64,000 bases of DNA from Rugamonas rubra (GTDB lineage Bacteria; Pseudomonadota; Gammaproteobacteria; Burkholderiales; Burkholderiaceae_D): positions 62,001-126,000 of the forward strand of contig NZ_FOTW01000019.1 in the NCBI RefSeq assembly GCF_900114705.1, read 5' to 3'. Positions 34,916-41,611 of the stretch are shown here, one piece after another. The notes under the pieces are model-generated. The model was not told where the DNA came from and did not search any database. It worked only from the letters and a program-made list of their open reading frames with translations. Positions within the stretch are counted from its first letter, which is position 1; each line of letters begins with the position of its first letter. A program made the translations under genes and the position numbers.

Positions 34916-36153
34916 ACCAGGTGCTGGCGGCGGTCAACCGGCTGCGCCAGGTGGAACCGGTGGCCTGGCGCGCCGAGGTGCGCGAGGTGGCGGTGATCCT
35001 GACCAGCTCGCGCTCGGGCTCGACCCTGCTCAAGAGCGTGCTGGCCGAGCATCCGCGCATCGCCTCGCTCGACGGCGAGATCGAACCCTACCTGGTGTTG
35101 AGCGAGAACGGCTTCGGCCACGGCGCCGACAGCGACGCGCTGGCCGAGTTGCGCAACCCGGAGCGGCTGGCCGACCACGTCTTCGACGACCTCAGCCTGC
35201 CCGGCGCCGAGCCGGCGCCGCCGGACTGGCTGCGGCGCCGCTGGGCCAACCGGCTGCTGTTGCAGTTCCCCGCCTACTTCGCCGACAGCCTGCGCCACCG
35301 CCGCATGCAGGACGCGCTGGAGCAGGCCCTGGCGCAGGCCGGGCCGTGGCCGGCCGACCCCGACGGCGCGCTGCGCCAGGCGCTGGTCCTGCAGGCGGTG
35401 TTCGCCCAGGCGCCGTGGCGGCGCCGCTACTACGACGGCCACGCCGGCAGCGTCGGCACGCAGTATTTCGACGAGCCGTACAAGATCGAGGAGCCGCCCT
35501 TCGTGCTGCCGCGCCACGGCCGCCGACCGTTCGCGCTGGCCGACGCGGCCGACAAGGTGCTGCTGTTCAAGGCGCCGTCCGACGCCTACCGCATCGGCAT
35601 GTACGAGCAGCTGTTCCCGCGCGCGCGGGTGCGCTATGTGCACCTGAGCCGGGGCTACGCGCAGTCGGTCAACGGCCTGATGGACGGCTGGCTGTCGCCG
35701 CTGGGCTTTTTCTCGCACGACATGGCGCGCGCCGGCGTGGTGCTCGACATCGCCGGCTACTCCGACCAGCGCCCGTTCGGCCGGCGCTGGTGGAAGTTCG
35801 ACCTGCCGCCGGGCTGGCGCGCGCTGCGCGGCGCGCCGCTCGAGCAGGTCTGCCTGCGCCAGTGGCTGGCGGCGCACCAGGCCATCCTGGCCGGCGGCGT
35901 GGCGACGCTGCGGGTGCGCTTCGAGGACTTCATGGCCGCGCCGGGCGCCGCGCTGGCGCGCATCACCGACTTCCTCGGCCTGGAGGCGATGGCGCTGCCG
36001 GCGCGCCTGCCGGTCAGCATGGCCACCGAGGCGCCGGCGCCGGAACGCTGGCGCAAGCGCGAGCAGGTCTTGTTGGCGCTGGGCCAAAGGGCCGAGGTGG
36101 CGGCCACCATGGCGGCGCTGGGCTACGGCATGGACGCGGGGGAGTGGCGATGA
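34912..36153 (+). CDS. Sulfotransferase family protein
   Basis: A 413-residue protein. The 5'-phosphosulfate-binding loop is SSRSGST at residues 32-38, and the 3'-phosphate region is VHLSRGYAQSVNGLMDGW, so it should use PAPS to sulfate a hydroxyl or amine. ARITDFLGL near the C-terminus is also typical. The length and the large middle insert differ from short carbohydrate sulfotransferases. Both gene junctions are ATGA overlaps, so it is made together with the methyltransferase and the arginase-fold enzyme. No PAPS-synthesis genes are in the window. The acceptor is unknown. Confidence 0.82.
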   Translation: MNQVLAAVNRLRQVEPVAWRAEVREVAVILTSSRSGSTLLKSVLAEHPRIASLDGEIEPYLVLSENGFGHGADSDALAELRNPERLADHVFDDLSLPGAEPAPPDWLRRRWANRLLLQFPAYFADSLRHRRMQDALEQALAQAGPWPADPDGALRQALVLQAVFAQAPWRRRYYDGHAGSVGTQYFDEPYKIEEPPFVLPRHGRRPFALADAADKVLLFKAPSDAYRIGMYEQLFPRARVRYVHLSRGYAQSVNGLMDGWLSPLGFFSHDMARAGVVLDIAGYSDQRPFGRRWWKFDLPPGWRALRGAPLEQVCLRQWLAAHQAILAGGVATLRVRFEDFMAAPGAALARITDFLGLEAMALPARLPVSMATEAPAPERWRKREQVLLALGQRAEVAATMAALGYGMDAGEWR

Positions 36154-36986
36154 ACAACCGTTTGTTGGTGCCCTATCTGATGGGCCAGCGGCGCGACGGC
36201 CTGGGCCGCCTGTGCGCGCTCGACCGCCATCCCTGGGACGTGCTGGCGGTGCCCGGCTGCGACGACACGCTGCTCACCGACAGCAACGAGAAGATGCGCC
36301 GCATGGGCCGCATCTACGCCGGCCTGGCCGACAGCGCCTGCCGGGTGCGGCGCGCCGGCCGGGTGCCGGTCAGCGTCGCCGGCGACTGCGTCTCGACGCT
36401 GGGCATGCTGGGCGGGCTGCAGCAGGCCGGCTGCCCGCCCGACCGCATCCTTTGGCTCGACGCGCACGGCGACTTCCACACCTGGGAGACCACCCAGACC
36501 CAGTACCTGGGCGGCATGCCGCTGGCCATGCTGGTGGGCCGGCGCGACCGCCGCCAGCGCGAGCGCGACGCCATCGGCGCGCTGCGCGCCGCCATCGGCG
36601 TGCAGCCCTACCGCGAGCAGCAGGTGGTGCTGAGCGACGCGCGCGACCTCGACCCGGGCGAGACCGAGGCGATCCGCGCCTCCGGCATCGTCTGCTGCGA
36701 CATCGACCAGGTGCTCGACCAACTGCGCCCGGAGCAGAGCCTGTATCTGCACTTCGACACCGACGTGATCGACGCGCCCGAGGCGATGCCGGCGTTGAAG
36801 TACCACGTCAAGCACGGCCCCGGCCCGGCCGACATCGGCGCCTTGTTCCGCGCCCTGCGCGGCTTTCCGCTGCTGGCCGTGTCGGTCTCGGCCTGGCACG
36901 AGGAGCAGGACCTGGACAACCGCGCCGCGCTGGCCTGCCTGGAGCTGCTGGAGGAACTGGCGCCCGACGGAGTGAACCGCATTTGA
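36150..36986 (+). CDS. Arginase/agmatinase-fold hydrolase with a His-to-Cys metal-site change
   Basis: A 278-residue protein of the ureohydrolase superfamily. The metal motifs are DAHGDFH (104-110) and FDTDVID (Asp203, Asp205). The first metal ligand, normally His in GGDH, is Cys80 (AGDC). Ureohydrolases cleave guanidino groups to urea and an amine; related members act on formimino or other amidino groups. The Cys ligand suggests altered metal use or a different substrate. It is the last gene of the methyltransferase-sulfotransferase operon. A modified guanidino compound is a reasonable but unproven substrate for the set. Confidence 0.75.
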   Translation: MNNRLLVPYLMGQRRDGLGRLCALDRHPWDVLAVPGCDDTLLTDSNEKMRRMGRIYAGLADSACRVRRAGRVPVSVAGDCVSTLGMLGGLQQAGCPPDRILWLDAHGDFHTWETTQTQYLGGMPLAMLVGRRDRRQRERDAIGALRAAIGVQPYREQQVVLSDARDLDPGETEAIRASGIVCCDIDQVLDQLRPEQSLYLHFDTDVIDAPEAMPALKYHVKHGPGPADIGALFRALRGFPLLAVSVSAWHEEQDLDNRAALACLELLEELAPDGVNRI

Positions 36987-37076
36987 ACCGTTATTTGCCG
37001 TTTATTAGGCCGGATCGACGGATTGAACCGGACGCTTGCCGCTATAATCGGCAGCATTCGGTTCACTATCGGTTCA
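36973..37076 (+). promoter_or_regulatory. Promoter with phased TGAACCG/CGGTTCA repeats upstream of the MerR-type regulator
   Basis: TGAACCG occurs at 36973, 36984 and 37024, and its reverse CGGTTCA at 37059 and 37070. Within each flanking pair the period is exactly 11 bp. A perfect -10 TATAAT is at 37043-37048 with no good -35. The right-hand pair lies between the -10 and the ATG at 37079, so binding would block transcription. Confidence 0.65.
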
Positions 37077-37078
37077 TC

Positions 37079-38113
37079 ATGACACAGACAACGCTCTCCC
37101 CAAGCACCCCGCCGCGCTCGACCGAGGCCGAGGCCGGCGCCTACCGCAGCGGCGTGGCGGCCCGCCTGGCCGGCCTGCCGGTGGAGACGCTGCGCGTGTG
37201 GGAGCGCCGCTACGGCGTCTCCGAACCGGCCCGCTCGGCGCACGGCCAGCGCCTGTACTCCGGCGCCCAGGTGCGCCGCCTGGCGCTGGTCAAGCAGCTG
37301 GTCGACCAGGGCCACCCGATCCGCGCGCTGGCGCGCCTGCCGCTGCAGCAGTTGCAGCAGCTGAGCGAACCGCTGGCGGCGCCGGCCCAGGCGCGCAGCA
37401 TCCGCTTGGCGCTGGTCGGCGCGCCGCTGGCGCGGCGTCTGGCCGCCAGCGGCGCCGACGGCCTGGCGCTGCAACTGCTGCGCAGCTGCGCCAGCCTGGA
37501 CGACGCCGCCGAGGCCATGCGCGGCCTGGCGCCCGACGTGCTGCTGATCGAGGCGGCCGAACTGGTCGACGCCGCGCTGCCGTTGATCGCGGCGGTGCGC
37601 CTGTCGGCCGGCGCCAGCGCGGTGGTGGTGCTGTACCGCTTCTGCTCCAGCGCCACCATCCGCCAACTGCGCGCCCTGGGCTGCCTGGTGGCGCGCACGC
37701 CGGCCGACCTGCCTGAGATCGTCATGCTGTGCCAGGCCGCGCTGGGCGCGCAGGCGCCGGCCGCGCGCGCGGCAAATGCCAACACCGCCGCCAACGCCGC
37801 CGCCATGGCCGCGCCGGTCGAGCCGGCGCCGCTGCCGGCGCCGCCGCCGCGCCAGCTGGACGACCAGGCGCTGGCCGCCATCGTCGGCGCCGTCAACAGC
37901 GTCAGCTGCGAGTGCCCGCGCCATCTGGCCGAGATCCTGCTGACGGTGGGCAGCTTCGAGCGCTACAGCGCGCAGTGCGCCGCGCGCGACCCGGCCGACG
38001 CCCGCTTGCACCAGGAGCTGAACCTGGCCGCCGGCCAGGCGCGCGCGCTGCTCGAGGCGGCCATGCAGCGCCTGGCCCGCGCCGAGGGGCTGCCGCTGCC
38101 GGCCGGCCTGTAG
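37079..38113 (+). CDS. MerR-family regulator with degenerate B12-binding-like domain (LitR/CarA-like)
   Basis: A 344-residue protein. Residues 20-90 are a MerR winged HTH (YRSGVAARLAGLPVETLRVWERRYG ... GQRLYSGAQVRRLALVKQLVDQG). Residues about 110-225 look like the Rossmann part of a cobalamin-binding domain (IRLALVGAPLARRLAA ... PDVLLIEAAELVDAALP), but the cobalamin-ligand motif DxHxxG is absent, so it probably works without B12. In LitR/CarH systems such regulators repress light- or oxidant-induced genes, and CarH binds 11-bp repeats. The gene has no clear ribosome site and a short leader packed with repeats, implying autorepression. A renalase-like flavoprotein follows 72 bp later. Confidence 0.75.
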   Translation: MTQTTLSPSTPPRSTEAEAGAYRSGVAARLAGLPVETLRVWERRYGVSEPARSAHGQRLYSGAQVRRLALVKQLVDQGHPIRALARLPLQQLQQLSEPLAAPAQARSIRLALVGAPLARRLAASGADGLALQLLRSCASLDDAAEAMRGLAPDVLLIEAAELVDAALPLIAAVRLSAGASAVVVLYRFCSSATIRQLRALGCLVARTPADLPEIVMLCQAALGAQAPAARAANANTAANAAAMAAPVEPAPLPAPPPRQLDDQALAAIVGAVNSVSCECPRHLAEILLTVGSFERYSAQCAARDPADARLHQELNLAAGQARALLEAAMQRLARAEGLPLPAGL

Positions 38114-38185
38114 TCCGACGCCGCCCGCCGCCCGCCAGCGTCGTCGGACGGCGCCGAGCCCGACCACCACCAGACAGGAACCAGC

Positions 38186-39202
38186 ATGTTTGAAAAACCC
38201 CACTTCGCCGTCGTCGGCGCCGGCCTGGCCGGACTCTCCTGCGCCACCGCGCTGCAACAGGGCGGCCTCGCCGCCACCGTGTTCGACAAGAGCCGTGGGC
38301 CGGCCGGCCGCATGAGTACGCGGCGCGGCGAGGGCTGGCAGTGCGACCACGGCGCCCAGTATTTCACCGCGCGCGATCCGGCCTTCCGCGCCGAGGTGGC
38401 GCGCTGGCAGCAGGCCGGCGCGGCGGCGTTGTGGACGCCGCGCCTGCAGGTGCTGGGCGGCGCCATGGCACGGCCGTCCGGCGCGGCCGGCGAGGGCGGC
38501 GCGGCCGGCCGGGACGGCCCGCTCGAACGCTTCGTCGGCACGCCGCGCATGACCGCGCCGGCCACCCTGCTGGCCGCCGGCCTGCGCCTGCATTGCGGCA
38601 TGGCGGTCGACGCCATCGAGCGCGAGGGCGGCCGCTGGCACCTGTCGGTGGCCGGCGCGCGCACCTGCGCCGACGGCTACGACGGCGTGCTGCTGGCCGT
38701 GCCGGCGCCGCAGGCCGCGCCGCTGCTGGCGGCGGTTGCGCCCGAGCTGGCCGCGCTGGCCGCCGCCGCCGAGATGCTGCCCGGCTGGGCGCTGATGCTG
38801 CGCTACGACGCGCCGCAGCAGATGCCCTTCGACGCCGCCTTCGTCAACCAGGGGCCGCTGCGCTGGATCGCCCGCGACAGCAGCAAGCCGGGCCGCCACG
38901 GCGCCGAGAGCTGGCTGCTGCACGCCAGCGAGGAGTGGAGCGCGCAGCACCTTGAGCTGGACGAGGAGGTGGCGGCCGAGCTGCTGCTGGCCGAGTTCGC
39001 GCGGCTGGGCGGCGCCGCGCCGGCGGCCTGGAGCGCGCACCGCTGGCGCTACGCCCGCACGCTGGCGGCGCAGGACGCCGGCTGCGTCTGGCTCGCCGAC
39101 GCCGCGCTGGGCCTGTGCGGCGACTGGCTGCACGGCGGCAAGGTCGAGGGCGCCTGGCTGAGCGGGCAGGCGCTGGCCGCGCGGGTGTTGGCGGCGCGCT
39201 AG
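38186..39202 (+). CDS. FAD/NAD(P)-dependent oxidoreductase, renalase-like
   Basis: A 338-residue flavoprotein. The N-terminal FAD motif is VVGAGLAGLSCATAL (GxGxxG), followed by VFDKSRGPAGRMSTRR and CDHGAQYFTARDP, the characteristic renalase-family sequence. The C-terminal CGDWLHGGKVEGAWLSGQALA binds the FAD pyrophosphate and ribityl chain. Bacterial renalases oxidise out-of-place dihydro-NAD(P) isomers back to NAD(P)+, giving H2O2. It lies behind a LitR/CarA-like regulator, a common neighbourhood for light- or oxidative-stress flavoproteins. The ATG follows CAGGAA. Confidence 0.82.
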   Translation: MFEKPHFAVVGAGLAGLSCATALQQGGLAATVFDKSRGPAGRMSTRRGEGWQCDHGAQYFTARDPAFRAEVARWQQAGAAALWTPRLQVLGGAMARPSGAAGEGGAAGRDGPLERFVGTPRMTAPATLLAAGLRLHCGMAVDAIEREGGRWHLSVAGARTCADGYDGVLLAVPAPQAAPLLAAVAPELAALAAAAEMLPGWALMLRYDAPQQMPFDAAFVNQGPLRWIARDSSKPGRHGAESWLLHASEEWSAQHLELDEEVAAELLLAEFARLGGAAPAAWSAHRWRYARTLAAQDAGCVWLADAALGLCGDWLHGGKVEGAWLSGQALAARVLAAR

Positions 39203-39392
39203 CCGGCCGGCCCCGGCGGGCGCGGGCGGCGGCCCGGCTTGGCGGCCGAACCTGGCGCCGCACTCGCGCCCGGGCCACCGGCGCGGCCTGCTGAAAAAGC
39301 TATGCGGTTTTTCCACAGCACTGCCGAAGTTGGTATCATGTCCGGCTGCCGGCGCCGTGCCGGATTAATCACACAACGTCGGAGATAAACCA

Positions 39393-41477
39393 ATGACATT
39401 ACGTTTGCTGCTGTCCGGAGCCGCCATGCTGGCCGCCGTCGCGGGCGCCCACGCCGCCGCGCCGGGCGCGCCCCGTGGCTTCACGGTCGAGGATATGGTC
39501 AACATGGAGCGCGTCGGCAGTCCCCTGCTGTCGCCGGACGCCAGCAAGCTGGTCTACACGGTGCGCAGCACCGACCTGGCCAAGAACGGCAGCAACACCC
39601 AGCTGTGGTTGCTCGACCTGCGCGCCGCCAAGCCGGTGCCGCAGCGCCTGACCCAGGCCGCCGCCAGCAGCACCGACCCCGAATGGTCGCCCAACGGCGA
39701 CGCCATCTACTTCCTGTCGGCGCGCTCCGGCTCGTCGCAGGTGTGGCGCCTGCCGCTGGCCGGCGGCGAGGCCGCCAAGGTCACCGACCTGCCGCTCGAC
39801 GTCGACAACTTCCGCCTGTCGCCGCAGGGCGACCGCCTGGCGCTGAGCCTGGCCGTGTTCCGCGACTGCCCCGACCTGGGCTGCACCAAGGCGCGGCTGG
39901 ACGCGCGCGCCGCCAAGGGCAAGACCAGCGGCGTGGTCTACGACCGCCTGTTCGTGCGCCACTGGGACAGCTGGGCCGACGGCCGCAACGCGGTGCTGTA
40001 CTCGGCGCCGATCGACGCCAGCGGCAAGGTGACGGCGCCGCCGGTCAGCCTGAGCGGCATGCTCGACGGCGACGTGCCGTCCAAGCCCTTCGGCGACCAC
40101 GACGAGTACCGCTTCAGCCCGGACGGCGCCAACATCGTCTTCGCCGCCCGCATCGCCGGCCAGAGCGAGGCCTGGTCGACCAACTTCGACGTCTACCAGG
40201 TGCCGGCCGCCGGCGGCGCGCCGCGCAACCTGACGGCCGACAACCCGGCCTGGGACAGCAAGCCGACCTATTCGCCGGACGGCCGCACGCTGGCCTGGCT
40301 GGCCATGGCCCGTCCCGGCTTCGAGGCCGACCGCTTCGAGCTGGTGCTGATGGATGTGGCCAGCGGCAAGCGCCGCAAGCTGGCGCCGCAATGGGACCGC
40401 TCGGTCGCCGACTTCCGCTGGACGCCGGACGGCAAAACCATCCTGGCCACCGCCGACGACGTCGGCCAGCACCGCCTGTTCGCGCTCGACGCCGCCAGCG
40501 GCAAGGTGACGCCGGTCAGCGGCAAGGGCTATGTCAGCGCCTTCGACGTGCAGCGCGACACCGTCGTGCTGGCGCAGGCCAACCTGGCCTCGGCCGCCCA
40601 GCTGTTCAAGCTCAAGCTCGGCGGCGACACCGAACACGCCACCCAGCTGACCAAGTTGAACGAGGCCGCGCTGGCCGACGTGCGCTTCGGCCAGTACGAG
40701 CAGTTCTCCTTCACCGGCGCCGACGGCGCCACCGTCTACGGCCACGTCATGAAGCCGTGGAACGCCGCGCCCGGCGCCAAGTACCCGATCGCCTTCCTGG
40801 TGCACGGCGGCCCGCAGGGCAGCTTCGGCAATTCCTGGAGCTACCGCTGGAATCCGCAGGTCTACGCCGGCGCCGGCTACGCCACCGTGTTCATCGACTT
40901 CCACGGTTCGACCGGCTACGGCCAGGCCTTCACCGACTCGATCAGCGGCGACTGGGGCGGCAAGCCGCTGCAGGACCTCAAGCTGGGCCTGGACGCGGCG
41001 GTGAAGAAGTTCCCTTGGCTGGACCGCGAACGCAGCTGCGCGCTGGGCGCCTCCTACGGCGGCTACATGATGAACTGGATCGAGGGCAACTGGTCCGACG
41101 GCTTCCGCTGCATCGTCAACCACGACGGCGTGTTCGACACCCGTGGCATGGCCTACTCGACCGAGGAGATCTGGTTCACCGAGTGGGAAAACGGCGGCAG
41201 CTACTACAACGTGCCGCAGAAGCACGAGCAGTTCAACCCGGTCCACCACGTCAAGAACTGGAAGACGCCGATGCTGGTGGTGCAGGGCGACCTGGACTTC
41301 CGCATCCCCACCACGCAGGGCCTGGGCACCTTCACCGCGCTGCAGCGCCAGGGCATCCCGAGCAAGCTGTTGATGTTCCCGGACGAGAACCACTGGGTGC
41401 TCAAGCCGGCCAACTCGGTGCTCTGGCACCACACCGTCATCGACTGGCTCGACACCTACACCAAGGCCAAGCCGTAA
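39393..41477 (+). CDS. Secreted S9-family peptidase (acylaminoacyl-peptidase-like)
   Basis: A 694-residue protein with a signal peptide (residues 1-22), a PD40-type beta-propeller (LLSPDASKLVYTV, EWSPNGDAIYFLS, FSPDGANIVF, YSPDGRTLAW, WTPDGKTILA) and a C-terminal hydrolase domain. The catalytic Ser is 554 in GASYGGY, with Asp in QGDLDFRIP and His in DENHWVLKP. It resembles dipeptidyl/acylaminoacyl peptidases that take short peptides in the periplasm. The ATG follows CGGAGAT. It is followed by a terminator and an M1 aminopeptidase gene on the same strand. Confidence 0.92.
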   Translation: MTLRLLLSGAAMLAAVAGAHAAAPGAPRGFTVEDMVNMERVGSPLLSPDASKLVYTVRSTDLAKNGSNTQLWLLDLRAAKPVPQRLTQAAASSTDPEWSPNGDAIYFLSARSGSSQVWRLPLAGGEAAKVTDLPLDVDNFRLSPQGDRLALSLAVFRDCPDLGCTKARLDARAAKGKTSGVVYDRLFVRHWDSWADGRNAVLYSAPIDASGKVTAPPVSLSGMLDGDVPSKPFGDHDEYRFSPDGANIVFAARIAGQSEAWSTNFDVYQVPAAGGAPRNLTADNPAWDSKPTYSPDGRTLAWLAMARPGFEADRFELVLMDVASGKRRKLAPQWDRSVADFRWTPDGKTILATADDVGQHRLFALDAASGKVTPVSGKGYVSAFDVQRDTVVLAQANLASAAQLFKLKLGGDTEHATQLTKLNEAALADVRFGQYEQFSFTGADGATVYGHVMKPWNAAPGAKYPIAFLVHGGPQGSFGNSWSYRWNPQVYAGAGYATVFIDFHGSTGYGQAFTDSISGDWGGKPLQDLKLGLDAAVKKFPWLDRERSCALGASYGGYMMNWIEGNWSDGFRCIVNHDGVFDTRGMAYSTEEIWFTEWENGGSYYNVPQKHEQFNPVHHVKNWKTPMLVVQGDLDFRIPTTQGLGTFTALQRQGIPSKLLMFPDENHWVLKPANSVLWHHTVIDWLDTYTKAKP

Positions 41478-41542
41478 GCGCGGCGCATTGAGCGCGGGGC
41501 GGCGGGGCCGTCCGGCCGCGCCGCCTCCGCGCCATGCCCGCC

Positions 41543-41571
41543 ACGCCCGCCGTTTGTCGGCGGGCGTTTTC
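41543..41571 (+). terminator. Terminator of the S9 peptidase gene
   Basis: A 10-bp stem ACGCCCGCCG / CGGCGGGCGT, a TTTGT loop and four T. Confidence 0.85.
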
Positions 41572-41611
41572 ACGTCCGCCGCGGCAACCCACACCACCAC
41601 AGGAACACCAC

